A stretch of DNA of 15,335 bases. Source: Candidatus Latescibacterota bacterium. Lineage in GTDB: Bacteria; Latescibacterota; UBA2968; UBA8231. The notes below the pieces were generated by a model, which saw only the letters and a list, made by a program, of their open reading frames with translations, did not search any database and was not told where the DNA came from. How positions within the stretch are numbered: the stretch's first letter is position 1; every line of letters starts with the position of its first letter. The DNA lies in the NCBI GenBank assembly GCA_022825185.1, contig JAJDYK010000083.1, forward strand, positions 1-15,335. Direction: 5' to 3'. The translations under genes and the position numbers were made by a program. Below are positions 6,380 through 13,997 of this stretch, one piece after another.

Positions 6380-6643
6380 ATGGATGCCACCATTCTCCTA
6401 CAAGAACTTGAAACTCTCGCCGCAGGCCTAGACATCGAGGTGCGCTACGACGACTTTGAAGGCCAAGGCGGGCTTTGCCGCTATGGCGGCAGATCCTACT
6501 TGATCGTCAATCGCGAACTCAATACCGAGGCCCGGGTGCATGTGTTATGCCGTGCTCTTGCGCGGCTGTCTCTCGATACAGTCTTTATCCGCCCCCAAGT
6601 ACGGGAACGGATAGAAAAGTGTAGATCGCAGGCCGCCGCCTAA
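6380..6643 (+). CDS. Conserved-looking small protein of unknown function
   Basis: An 87-residue soluble protein (MDATILLQELETLAAGLDIE...) that I cannot name with confidence. A helical N-terminus leads to a GQGGLCRYGGRSYLIVNREL segment (about 28-47), which reads as two beta strands. A helix AARVHVL-type region follows (sequence EARVHVLCRALARL, 50-63), then a conserved-looking end VFIRPQVRERIE (68-79). The order strand, 'VNREL', then helix recalls ImmA/IrrE metallopeptidases, but the HExxH zinc motif is absent (CRALARL stands there), so peptidase activity is not suggested. The ATG at 6380 is preferred over TTG at 6344 because a -10 element sits just before it. It is divergent from surE and precedes the rpmI promoter. 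Codon usage looks like its neighbours. Existence as a gene is likely; function is unknown. Confidence 0.7.
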   Translation: MDATILLQELETLAAGLDIEVRYDDFEGQGGLCRYGGRSYLIVNRELNTEARVHVLCRALARLSLDTVFIRPQVRERIEKCRSQAAA

Positions 6644-6675
6644 TCGCCTACACTCCCACTGACCGCGCTCCAGCA

Positions 6676-6719
6676 TTTAGACGGGTCGCGAATTTTCCCG
6701 ACAAAATTCACCGTCTGAA
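6676..6719 (+). promoter_or_regulatory. Strong stem-loop between the 87-residue gene and rpmI
   Basis: TTTAGACGG (6676-6684) pairs with CCGTCTGAA (6711-6719, one G-U). Inside this, GAATTTT (6690-6696) pairs perfectly with AAAATTC (6703-6709) around the loop CCCGAC. An alternative inner pairing, GTCG (6685-6688) with CGAC (6699-6702), competes with it. No T-run follows, so a standard intrinsic terminator is not shown. It could end the upstream transcript, act as an RNA switch, or be a DNA palindrome bound by a regulator just upstream of the rpmI promoter. Confidence 0.5.
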
Positions 6720-6736
6720 GGGCGGCCTGCTCTTCC

Positions 6737-6765
6737 TTGACAGCCCCTATGTCATAGTCTATTTT
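6737..6765 (+). promoter_or_regulatory. Promoter of the rpmI-rplT operon
   Basis: A consensus TTGACA (6737-6742) and TATTTT (6760-6765) are separated by 17 nt. Transcription would begin near 6772, about 33 nt before the rpmI ATG, and the leader contains AAAGAG 6 nt before that ATG. This is one of the best promoter matches in the window and fits the high expression expected for ribosomal proteins. Confidence 0.6.
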
Positions 6766-6804
6766 TCCTTTTTCTGTCCAAATTTAAAGACTAAAGAGAT
6801 TATC

Positions 6805-7002
6805 ATGCCCAAAATCAAGACGCATAAATCCTCGTCCAAGCGCATCAAGCAGCGCAGATCGGGCAGCCTGAAGCGGCGCAATGCCTATGCCACGCACCTT
6901 TTGGGTGGCCGCTCGACCAAGCGCAAACGGGCTTTCCGCAAAAACAGTTCGGTCTCGTCCGCAGACCTAGCCAATGTGCGCCGTGCCCTGAACCTCAAGT
7001 AA
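6805..7002 (+). CDS. rpmI: 50S ribosomal protein L35 (bL35)
   Basis: A 65-residue very basic protein, the standard L35 length. It begins MPKIKTHKSSSKRIK, with the KTHKSSSKR motif near the N-terminus that is diagnostic for the family, followed by HLLGGRSTKRKRAFRK, which matches the usual 'HLL..KS.KRKR.LRK' region. L35 is a late-assembling protein of the large ribosomal subunit. AAAGAG precedes the ATG by 6 nt. rplT follows after 23 nt, the usual order. infC, commonly just upstream of rpmI, is not here; a promoter and a hairpin occupy that place. Confidence 0.98.
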   Translation: MPKIKTHKSSSKRIKQRRSGSLKRRNAYATHLLGGRSTKRKRAFRKNSSVSSADLANVRRALNLK

Positions 7003-7025
7003 GCGAGTTTAACGGAGAATAATTC

Positions 7026-7379
7026 ATGCCACGGGTAAATCACGCCGTAGCCACCAAAAAGCGCAAAAAGAAGGTACTCAAACAATCCAAGGGTTATTGG
7101 GGGGCGCGCAGCCGCCTCTTCCGCACCGCTAGGGAGGCCGTTGACCGCGCTCAAGTCTACGCCTACCGCGACCGGCGTCAGCGCAAGCGAGACTTCCGCC
7201 GCCTCTGGATTGTCCGCATCAATGCCGCCGCCCGCCGCAACGGCATGTCTTATAGCCAACTCGTCCACGGGCTGGACCAAGCCGGCATTGCAATCAACCG
7301 CAAGGTCTTGGCCGATCTAGCCGTGCGCGATCCGGCCGCCTTTACTGCGGTAGTCGAACAAGCCCGGCCTCACGTCTAA
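7026..7379 (+). CDS. rplT: 50S ribosomal protein L20 (bL20)
   Basis: A 117-residue basic protein of normal L20 length, starting [20 protein letters not shown]. The motifs [21 protein letters not shown] and [18 protein letters not shown] are near-textbook L20, as is the C-terminal globular part with [17 protein letters not shown] and [11 protein letters not shown]20 binds 23S rRNA early in large-subunit assembly. In E. coli and B. subtilis it also represses its own operon through the leader; no clear rRNA-mimic leader is recognised here. GGAG lies 8 nt before the ATG. A strong hairpin terminator follows 15 nt after the stop. Confidence 0.98.
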   Translation: MPRVNHAVATKKRKKKVLKQSKGYWGARSRLFRTAREAVDRAQVYAYRDRRQRKRDFRRLWIVRINAAARRNGMSYSQLVHGLDQAGIAINRKVLADLAVRDPAAFTAVVEQARPHV

Positions 7380-7394
7380 GTTTACACCCATCTG

Positions 7395-7433
7395 ACAAAA
7401 AGGGGCCGGCGATACGCGCTGGGCCCTTTTTGT
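7395..7433 (+). terminator. Intrinsic terminator/attenuator between rplT and pheS
   Basis: ACAAAAAGGG (7395-7404) pairs with CCCTTTTTGT (7424-7433). One mismatch follows and then CC/GG continues the stem inward, around a 13-nt loop. The right arm provides the T-run on the plus strand, and the A-run on the left arm gives the mirror terminator on the minus strand. Only 15 nt separate it from the pheS ATG, with no clear new promoter between. It therefore probably sets a lower, read-through level for pheST relative to the ribosomal genes. Confidence 0.75.
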
Positions 7434-7448
7434 TCTATATAGGTCTAT

Positions 7449-8459
7449 ATGCTAGAAGAGGTGCGACAATTGGCGTCGGTGGCTGTAGAGGAAATCGAGG
7501 CCGCCCAAGACGATAAGGCGCTGGAGGCACTGCGAGTTCACCACCTCGGGCGCAAGAGCCGCTTACGCCAGATCGCGCGGCAGATCGGCCACCTGCCCGC
7601 TGCCGAAAGACCAGCGTTAGGGGAAGCCACCGGGCGTGCTCAACAGGCCATTCAGCAGGCGCTAGACGACAAGGCTCTAGCCCTCCGGCAGTCGGCTGAA
7701 GTCGCTTCTGCCCTCGATGTAACACTCCCGGGCCGACGGCCTCTGTTGGGCTGTGCCCACCCCCTGTCTCAGCTAACCGACGAATTGATTGGCATCTTCC
7801 AAGGCATGGGTTTTGACGTGGCCGACGGGCCAGAAGCCGAAGACGAGTACCACAACTTCGACGCCCTCAACACGCCGGCCGACCACCCCGCGCGCGACCT
7901 GCACGACACCTTCTATCTATTGGGCGGTGGACTCATGCGCACTCACACCTCTACGGTGCAGATCCGCGTTATGGAGCAAACGCCGCCGCCGGTGCGGATC
8001 ATCTCCTTGGGTCGCTGCTACCGCAAGGAGACAGTCGATGCAACCCACCACTTCGCCTTCCACCAGATCGAGGGTCTATACGTTGACCACGGGGTCTCTT
8101 TCGCCGACTTGAAGGGCACCATTGAGGCCATGGGACGCCAGCTTATGGGCGCGGAGACTCAAGTGCGCTTTCGACCTCACTTCTTTCCCTTCACTGAGCC
8201 AAGCGTGGAATACGATTTTACCTGCATCTGCAAGGGACAACGCGCCAACTGCTCTATTTGCAAGGGAACGGGTTGGATCGAAATCGCCGGGGCCGGCATG
8301 GTCGATCCGGCCGTCTTTGCCGCGGTAGGCTACGACCCAGACGAATACACGGGCTTCGCCTTCGGCATGGGGTTGGAGCGAATCGCCATGATCCGGCACG
8401 GCATTGACGACGTGCGACGCTTTCTCGAAAACGACTTGCGATTCATCCGTCAGTTCTAA
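7449..8459 (+). CDS. pheS: Phenylalanyl-tRNA synthetase alpha subunit
   Basis: PheS is the catalytic subunit of the alpha2-beta2 class II enzyme that charges tRNA-Phe. At 336 residues it is of normal length. The N-terminal ~85 residues form the coiled-coil tRNA-binding arm. The catalytic domain shows HPLSQLTDELIGIFQGMGF, motif 2 (ISLGRCYRKETVDATHHFAFHQIEG in the sequence, with GRCYR and HQIEG), PFTEPSVEYDF, and motif 3 FGMGLERIAMIRHGIDDVR. A four-cysteine cluster (CICKG..NCSICKG) before GWIEIAGAGMVDP resembles the cysteine pairs seen at this place in many bacterial PheS proteins and may bind zinc. An AGG 5-6 nt before the ATG is a modest ribosome-binding site. pheT follows after 18 nt. Confidence 0.98.
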   Translation: MLEEVRQLASVAVEEIEAAQDDKALEALRVHHLGRKSRLRQIARQIGHLPAAERPALGEATGRAQQAIQQALDDKALALRQSAEVASALDVTLPGRRPLLGCAHPLSQLTDELIGIFQGMGFDVADGPEAEDEYHNFDALNTPADHPARDLHDTFYLLGGGLMRTHTSTVQIRVMEQTPPPVRIISLGRCYRKETVDATHHFAFHQIEGLYVDHGVSFADLKGTIEAMGRQLMGAETQVRFRPHFFPFTEPSVEYDFTCICKGQRANCSICKGTGWIEIAGAGMVDPAVFAAVGYDPDEYTGFAFGMGLERIAMIRHGIDDVRRFLENDLRFIRQF

Positions 8460-8477
8460 AATTCCCGACAACGCCTT

Positions 8478-10856
8478 ATGAAAATCACTTATAACTGGCT
8501 CAAGGAATACGTGGACTTCGCCTGGGATTGGCCCGAGCTAGTCGAGCGCCTGACCATGGCGGGCTTGGAGTTCGAGGGCGTCGAGGATCTCGGCGCGCGC
8601 TACGAAGGCGTCGTCATTGGTCGCGTCAACACCTGCTGCCCACACGAAAACGCCGACCGCCTGACCGTCTGCCAAGTCGATGTAGGGACCAGAGTCAACA
8701 CCATCGTCTGCGGAGCACCCAATGTTGCGGCCGGACAAACCGTCGCAGTCGCCCTGCCCGGCACCACGCTGCCCAGCGGCATGCAGATCAAAAAAGCCAA
8801 AATCCGCGGCGTCGCATCCGAGGGTATGCTCTGTGCCGAAGACGAACTCGGGCTAGGTGATAACCACGACGGCATTGTGGTTCTCGACGAGAATCTCCCG
8901 GTCGGCACCTCCTTTGCCTCGGCCACTGGGCTTGGCGACGTGGTCATCGACTTCGAAGTTACGCCCAATCGCCCGGACTGCCTGAGTCTCTTAGGCATTG
9001 CCCGCGAGGTCCACGCACTCACCGGCAACCCCCTTCGTTTTCCCAACGCACAAGTGTCCGAAAGCGGACCGGTCACCGCAGAAGATGTGCGGATCGACAT
9101 CGAGGCACCGGACGATTGCCCACGCTATGTCGGCCGCATCGTGCGCGGTGTCGAGGTAGGGCCCTCGCCCGAGTGGCTCCAGCGCCGACTCCAAGCCGTG
9201 GGTCAGCGCCCGATCAACAACATCGTCGATATAACCAACTACGTGCTGCTGGAATTGGGGCATCCCCTGCACGCCTTCGACCTACATGCACTGGATCAGC
9301 GGCGTATCATCGTCCGCCGGGCGCGTTCCGGTGAAACCTTGGAAACCCTCGACGGCACCCTGTGTCAGCTCGACGAAGAGATACTGGTCATCGCCGATGG
9401 AACGCGGCCTCAAGCACTAGCCGGGGTCATGGGGGGGGCTCATTCCGAGGTATCGACGGATACCACGGACATCCTGCTCGAAAGCGCGTATTTCGCACCA
9501 TCGCGGGTGCGGTTGGCCCGGTCGCGCCTAGGGCTTTTCACCGAAGCAGCCACGCGCTTTGAGCGCGGTGCCGATTGGGATGCCCCAGTGCAGGCGATTG
9601 ACCGCGCCGCTCACCTAATCGCCAAACTAGTCGGCGGTGCGGTCGCCCCAACTCCTATAGACGTGTACCCCCGCCCCGGCCAACTCCGCCAAATCCCACT
9701 CTGCGTTGACCGCACCAACCAACTCTTGGCCACGGAGTTAGACTCCGCTGCCATCGTCCAGACTCTCGAACGCCTCGGCTGCCGGGTCGAATCGGGCCGG
9801 TCCCTCGTGGTAACGGCCCCGAGCTTCCGCCCCGACCTGACGCGTCCAGCCGACCTCATCGAGGAAATTGGCCGCATCTACGGCTTCGACCGCATTGAAG
9901 GCCGCCAAGAAGCATCTGGGCCTTGGATCACCCGGCGCGACCCCGAACTCACCTTTAGGCAAGTCGCTCGGCAACGGCTCTTGGGCTTGGGTTTAGACGA
10001 AGTCGTCAGCAATACGATCGTCGAATCCCGCTGGCTCGAATTAGTCGGTGCCGCAGGCCGTGCCGCCCGCTTGGCCAATCCGCCGACCGAAACCCAAGAC
10101 GCCTTGCGCACCACCTTGGTGCCGAGCCTATTAGACGTCGCGCGTCGCAATTTCAACCAGCGGGCCGCAGGAGTGGCCATTTTCGAACTGGGCAAGTGCT
10201 TTGTCGCCGCGGCCGCAAAAGGCGCAAGGCCCGAGGAAGACTGGCACCTCGCAGCCCTGTGGTCGGGCCGCGTTTCAGCCTCTCCCTATCAGGCCGATGC
10301 CCGCGAGGCCGACTTTTTCGACCTCAAAGGCTTGCTCGAAGCACTGGTGGGCGAGGGGGATTTGCGCTTTGCGCCCGCCAACCGCCCCGAATGCCGCTCG
10401 GGACACGCGGCCTGTATCTCTCTTGGTGGCCAGCCTCTCGGCTGGCTAGGCCAAGCTTCGACCGACTTATGCGCGGCATTTGATTTAGAGCGCCAAGTAC
10501 ATATTTTTGAAATATCATTTACCGCGCTAGTACGCCATTGGCATGGTCGGGAGCGCTCGTTTACCGCGCTCCCCAAGTTTCCGCCGATCGAGCGCGACTT
10601 GGCCACAGTCGTACGCGCAGACACTGCAACCGCCGAACTTATCGCCACCATGCGAGATAGTGCACCCCACCTCGTCGAATCCATCGAGGTTTTTGACCTC
10701 TATCAAGGGGATCAAATAGAAACAGGCCACAAGAGCGTGGCTTTCGCCATCCGTCTGCGCGACCGCGAACAGACATTGCAGGACGCTCAGGCCGACGCGG
10801 CGATTTCCGCGATGCTCAAGAGTCTCAAAGCGCGGTTCGGCGCACGCTTGCGCTAA
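8478..10856 (+). CDS. pheT: Phenylalanyl-tRNA synthetase beta subunit
   Basis: The 792-residue PheT completes the PheRS heterotetramer; it binds tRNA and edits mischarged Tyr-tRNA-Phe. Domains in order: the N-terminal part with an EMAP/OB-type tRNA-binding fold (about 39-148; motifs CGAPNV and [19 protein letters not shown]); [19 protein letters not shown] (160-178); the B3/B4 editing domain with [20 protein letters not shown] (249-268), LAGVMGG and [10 protein letters not shown] (355-364); B5 with [20 protein letters not shown] (448-467); the catalytic-like core; and a C-terminal anticodon-binding FDX-ACB domain (about 695-792, FPPIERDLA onward). Length and order are standard. No good Shine-Dalgarno precedes the ATG, so translation may couple to pheS, 18 nt upstream. 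An 8-G run at 9431-9438 lies in the GVMGG codons, but the frame is intact. Confidence 0.98.
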   Translation: MKITYNWLKEYVDFAWDWPELVERLTMAGLEFEGVEDLGARYEGVVIGRVNTCCPHENADRLTVCQVDVGTRVNTIVCGAPNVAAGQTVAVALPGTTLPSGMQIKKAKIRGVASEGMLCAEDELGLGDNHDGIVVLDENLPVGTSFASATGLGDVVIDFEVTPNRPDCLSLLGIAREVHALTGNPLRFPNAQVSESGPVTAEDVRIDIEAPDDCPRYVGRIVRGVEVGPSPEWLQRRLQAVGQRPINNIVDITNYVLLELGHPLHAFDLHALDQRRIIVRRARSGETLETLDGTLCQLDEEILVIADGTRPQALAGVMGGAHSEVSTDTTDILLESAYFAPSRVRLARSRLGLFTEAATRFERGADWDAPVQAIDRAAHLIAKLVGGAVAPTPIDVYPRPGQLRQIPLCVDRTNQLLATELDSAAIVQTLERLGCRVESGRSLVVTAPSFRPDLTRPADLIEEIGRIYGFDRIEGRQEASGPWITRRDPELTFRQVARQRLLGLGLDEVVSNTIVESRWLELVGAAGRAARLANPPTETQDALRTTLVPSLLDVARRNFNQRAAGVAIFELGKCFVAAAAKGARPEEDWHLAALWSGRVSASPYQADAREADFFDLKGLLEALVGEGDLRFAPANRPECRSGHAACISLGGQPLGWLGQASTDLCAAFDLERQVHIFEISFTALVRHWHGRERSFTALPKFPPIERDLATVVRADTATAELIATMRDSAPHLVESIEVFDLYQGDQIETGHKSVAFAIRLRDREQTLQDAQADAAISAMLKSLKARFGARLR

Positions 10857-10888
10857 TTCCAACCTCAATCAGGAGTACAGCCGCCCCA

Positions 10889-11209
10889 ATGGATGTAAAC
10901 GAAAATTTTGAGCGACTTGAACGCTACATCAACCGCCTGACGGAGGCTCTCGAAACACTGCACAAGGAAAACGACGAACTGAATGGGCAGCTCCAGAGCC
11001 TTAAAGAAAAAAATGACACCCTGCAGGCAGACATCCAGAGCCTTGAGACAAAGATCAGCGTCGTCAGCAGTGAAAACGAACAGATCAAAAAGGACAAAGA
11101 AGTGGTAAAGGGACGCATCGAACAGCTCCTCAGCCGCTTGGATGGCACCTTCAGTAGAAAAAACGAACACCATGAGCAGGTCGAAGTAGCCCACACAGAG
11201 GCTAAATAA
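10889..11209 (+). CDS. ZapB-like coiled-coil protein (cell-division associated)
   Basis: A 106-residue acidic/charged protein that is almost entirely coiled coil. From about residue 6 to 88 it has regularly spaced hydrophobic residues (L, I, V) in heptads with no Pro, followed by a short polar tail. No membrane segment is present. Size, composition and position directly before zapA suggest a ZapB/DUF904-type Z-ring organiser, but coiled coils look alike and this rests largely on the neighbourhood. ZapB in E. coli binds ZapA and links the FtsZ ring to the MatP chromosome anchor. AGGAG lies 13 nt before the ATG, a longer spacing than ideal, and no in-frame start is nearer. It lies 32 nt after pheT and 29 nt before zapA, so is probably in the same transcript. 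Confidence 0.75.
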   Translation: MDVNENFERLERYINRLTEALETLHKENDELNGQLQSLKEKNDTLQADIQSLETKISVVSSENEQIKKDKEVVKGRIEQLLSRLDGTFSRKNEHHEQVEVAHTEAK

Positions 11210-11238
11210 GACAAAGACATCTGAGAAAGGGGTCTAGT

Positions 11239-11553
11239 ATGTCGTCCCAAGTAGTGGTCAAAATATTCGACAAGCACTATACCCTAGGAGTTGACGAAGA
11301 TCACTCTGCCGAACACGTGCAAAAGCTTGCCGAGATGGTGGACGAACGCATGCATGAAATCAAGCGCGAGCTCCAGAGCGGCAATCCACTCCAAGTGGCC
11401 ATCTTGGCCAGTCTAAGCTTAGTGGAGGAACTCCTCTCCCTGCGGGAGGACTACGCTTCCGCTGAAGCCGATATAGCCCAGCGGACTTCTCAGCTCGCTA
11501 CCTCGCTTGGGCACCTTTTCACCGAAGTAGAAGTTCCCCGTTCCGATAGCTGA
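11239..11553 (+). CDS. zapA: Cell division protein ZapA
   Basis: ZapA is a small cytoplasmic protein that bundles FtsZ filaments at the division site. At 104 residues it has the family length. The N-terminal globular part reads VVVKIFDKHYTLGVDEDHSAEHVQKLAEMVDERMHEI, matching the 'v.I.g..Y.l...ed..y...lA..vd..m.ei' pattern of the family. The C-terminal half is the long helix (VAILASLSLVEELLSLRED onward) that forms the antiparallel coiled-coil tetramer. A good ribosome-binding site AAAGGGG lies 6 nt before the ATG. The preceding coiled-coil gene and the following rny match arrangements seen in several Gram-negative lineages. The 6S RNA gene that follows zapA in proteobacteria does not fit the 38-nt gap here. 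Confidence 0.93.
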   Translation: MSSQVVVKIFDKHYTLGVDEDHSAEHVQKLAEMVDERMHEIKRELQSGNPLQVAILASLSLVEELLSLREDYASAEADIAQRTSQLATSLGHLFTEVEVPRSDS

Positions 11554-11591
11554 AGTATCCCAAGCCGGGTTCCATCCCGTGCTCTGGTCCG

Positions 11592-13211
11592 ATGCCCGAA
11601 GGCGTCGAGACCGATAAGGATAAGAAAGAGATACCCTTGTTTAATGGGTTTGACTACATAGTCCTAATCTGTTCTGCCTTCGCCTTTTTCGCCGGTGGCT
11701 GTCTCCTCGGCTGGCTTGGCAGTGAGCGGCTGCGCAACAGCAAACTGCACAGCACCCAAGCCGCCGCCGAGCAGATCGTCGCCCGCGCCCGCCAAGAAGC
11801 CGAGGTCGTGAAAAAAAATGCCTTGCTCGAAGCAAGGGATGAATGGCACCGCGAGCGGGCACCGCTAGAAAAGGAGCAAGAGACACAGAGACGCTCGTTG
11901 CGCGATCTGGCGGCCAAGCTGCTAGAGCGCGAACAGCAACTAGAGCGCAAAATAGACCTGCTCACGAGCAAGGAGCGCGAACAGCTCAAGAATGAGCAGG
12001 ACCTCGACCGCCGCGAGGCAGCCATAGCTGCGGACGAGATCCAAGCCCAAGACCTCGTCCGAGAGCAGAGTCGGCGGCTGGAAGAATTGGCTGGTATCAG
12101 TCAGCAAGAAGCCCGGCGCATACTCGTTGATCAGCTAGAGGGAGGCGCGCGCCGAGTGGCCGCTCGCAAGGTCCGCGAGATCAAGGACACTGCGGTTGCC
12201 ACGGCTAACCTAGAGGCCAAGGAAATCATCACCCGCGCCATCCAGCGCTTCGCCGGGGAACTGACCGTCGAGAGTACGCTTTCGGTAGTACCCATCCCCT
12301 TCGACGACATGAAGGGGCGCATCATCGGTCGCGACGGGCGCAATATCCGCTCCTTTGAAATGATCACCGGCGTCGAAGTCATCGTCGATGATACCCCTGG
12401 CATGGTCATGCTATCGGGCTTTGATCCACTGCGCCGCGAAGTGGCCAGACACACCCTCGAAACGCTCATCCGCGACGGGCGCATCCACCCCGGGCGCATT
12501 GAGGAAGTGTATGACAAGGCCCGCAGCACCGTCGAGGAGATGATCCGCGAGTCTGGTTCCAAAGCCGCCTTTGACCTCGGTATTCACGATTTATCCGAGT
12601 CGCTATTGGAAACACTGGGCAAGCTCCGCTTCCGCACTAGCTACGGACAAAACTTGTTAGTCCACAGCAAGGAAGTCGGATTTTTGGCCGGCATGATGGC
12701 CGAGATGCTCGATCTTGACATAGTGCTAGCGCGCCGCGCTGGTCTCTTGCACGACATCGGCAAGGCACAGGACTTTGAGTTAGGCAACGACCCAGCACAA
12801 AGCGGTGCTGTACTGGCCCGCAAGGGCGGCGAAAGCCCTGAAGTTGTGCAGATTATCGAAACCCATAGCAAGTACACGCCCTCGCGTTCAGCCATCGCCG
12901 TATTAGTCGAAGCTGCCAACGAAATCTCCACCCACCGCCCGGGGGCCCGCAAAGAAAAAGTCGAGGAGTACATCCGCCGTTTGCACCACATTGAGGAACT
13001 CGCAGCCGACTACGTGGGCGTGAAACAGGCTTTTGCTCTGCAAAACGGCAAGGAAGTTCGGGTCTTGGTCGACAGCGGAGTAGTAGATGACACGTATGCC
13101 GAACAACTCGCCGACGACATCACCACTAAGCTCGAGCAACAACTCGAATACCCTGGGCAGTTGCGCGTCTGCATCATCCGCGAGATGCGTGCCGAGTCTC
13201 ACGCGCGGTGA
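11592..13211 (+). CDS. rny: Ribonuclease Y, with altered HD-domain metal motifs
   Basis: RNase Y is a membrane-anchored endoribonuclease that starts mRNA decay. The 539-residue protein has a hydrophilic 20-residue start, a membrane helix (about 22-42), a long charged coiled coil (about 55-200), a KH RNA-binding domain with GRIIGRDGRNIR (242-253), then an HD domain and the conserved C-terminal domain ending YPGQLRVCIIRE. In the HD domain H358 and H387-D388 remain. The family's GSH histidine is Pro401, the HHGD motif reads H425-SKY, and the AAD aspartate is Asn443. Ligands are therefore missing compared with B. subtilis RNase Y. The ATG has no clear Shine-Dalgarno; a TTG at 11637 with AAAGAG 6 nt upstream is an alternative, placing the membrane helix at the very N-terminus. 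ymdB overlaps by GTGA. Confidence 0.93.
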   Translation: MPEGVETDKDKKEIPLFNGFDYIVLICSAFAFFAGGCLLGWLGSERLRNSKLHSTQAAAEQIVARARQEAEVVKKNALLEARDEWHRERAPLEKEQETQRRSLRDLAAKLLEREQQLERKIDLLTSKEREQLKNEQDLDRREAAIAADEIQAQDLVREQSRRLEELAGISQQEARRILVDQLEGGARRVAARKVREIKDTAVATANLEAKEIITRAIQRFAGELTVESTLSVVPIPFDDMKGRIIGRDGRNIRSFEMITGVEVIVDDTPGMVMLSGFDPLRREVARHTLETLIRDGRIHPGRIEEVYDKARSTVEEMIRESGSKAAFDLGIHDLSESLLETLGKLRFRTSYGQNLLVHSKEVGFLAGMMAEMLDLDIVLARRAGLLHDIGKAQDFELGNDPAQSGAVLARKGGESPEVVQIIETHSKYTPSRSAIAVLVEAANEISTHRPGARKEKVEEYIRRLHHIEELAADYVGVKQAFALQNGKEVRVLVDSGVVDDTYAEQLADDITTKLEQQLEYPGQLRVCIIREMRAESHAR

Positions 13212-13990
13212 ACGTTCTCTTCGTCGCCGATATCTTTGCCCAGCCGGGCCGGAGGGTGGCCGCAGCCGTAATTCCCGAGTTAGTAAAACAGCGCGAAGTC
13301 TCTCTGGTAATCGCCAACGGCGAAAATGCCGCCGGAGGGTTTGGCCTCACCGACCGCATCGTGCGCAAGCTGCACAGTTATGGCACCGACGTTATCACTA
13401 GCGGCAACCACGTCTGGGACCGCCGCGAGTTCATCCCGTACCTAGACCAATCCGACCGCGTCCTGCGCCCCTTCAACTACCCCCAAGACGCTCCCGGCAT
13501 TGGTGCGACCGTCGTCGCCGCACGCGGCGGTCCCCCAGTGGCCGTGCTCTGCCTCCAAGGGCGCACCGGAATGCCCACCATCGACTGCCCCTTCCGCACG
13601 GGCCGCGCCGAGGTCGAGCGCCTACGCGCAGAGACACCTTTAGTCTTTGTAGATTTCCACGCCGAAGCCACGGCGGAGAAAATGGCTATGGGCTTCCACC
13701 TCGACGGCTTGGCCACCGCAGTCATCGGCACCCACACCCACGTGCAAACCGCGGATGAGCGCATCTTGCCCAAAGGCACGGCGTACCTAACCGACGCTGG
13801 CATGACCGGCATCCGCGAATCCGTGATTGGCGTGCGTCCCGAAATAGCCATCCAACGCTTCCTCACCCAAGTGCCCACCCGTTTTAAGCCCGCCGACGGC
13901 AAGGCGGTCCTCTGCGGCGCGCTGATCGAGGCCGACGAGGCAAGCGGCCGGGCCACTCGAATTGAGCGGTTGCAGCTAGCCGAGCCTTGA
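13208..13990 (+). CDS. ymdB: YmdB-family metallophosphoesterase (TIGR00282)
   Basis: A 260-residue calcineurin-like phosphoesterase of the YmdB/DR1281 family; characterised members hydrolyse 2',3'-cyclic AMP and related cyclic nucleotides and affect biofilm and motility decisions. The dimetal site residues known for the family are all present: D8 (VADIFAQPGR), E39 and N40 (NGENAAGGFG), N67 and H68 (SGNHVWD), H151 (DFHAEATAEK), H176 and H178 (GTHTHVQTADE). Length is standard. The GTG start overlaps the rny stop as GTGA, so the two are translationally coupled, as rny and ymdB also are neighbours in Firmicutes. 2',3'-cyclic nucleotides arise from RNA cleavage, so a shared link to RNA decay is plausible but inferred. 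An AT-rich inverted repeat follows 8 nt after the stop. Confidence 0.95.
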   Translation: MNVLFVADIFAQPGRRVAAAVIPELVKQREVSLVIANGENAAGGFGLTDRIVRKLHSYGTDVITSGNHVWDRREFIPYLDQSDRVLRPFNYPQDAPGIGATVVAARGGPPVAVLCLQGRTGMPTIDCPFRTGRAEVERLRAETPLVFVDFHAEATAEKMAMGFHLDGLATAVIGTHTHVQTADERILPKGTAYLTDAGMTGIRESVIGVRPEIAIQRFLTQVPTRFKPADGKAVLCGALIEADEASGRATRIERLQLAEP

Positions 13991-13997
13991 CCTCGTG

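Noticed and set aside
11554..11591. Possible 6S RNA gene after zapA
   Set aside because: The gap is only 38 nt, far too short, and no long hairpin is present.
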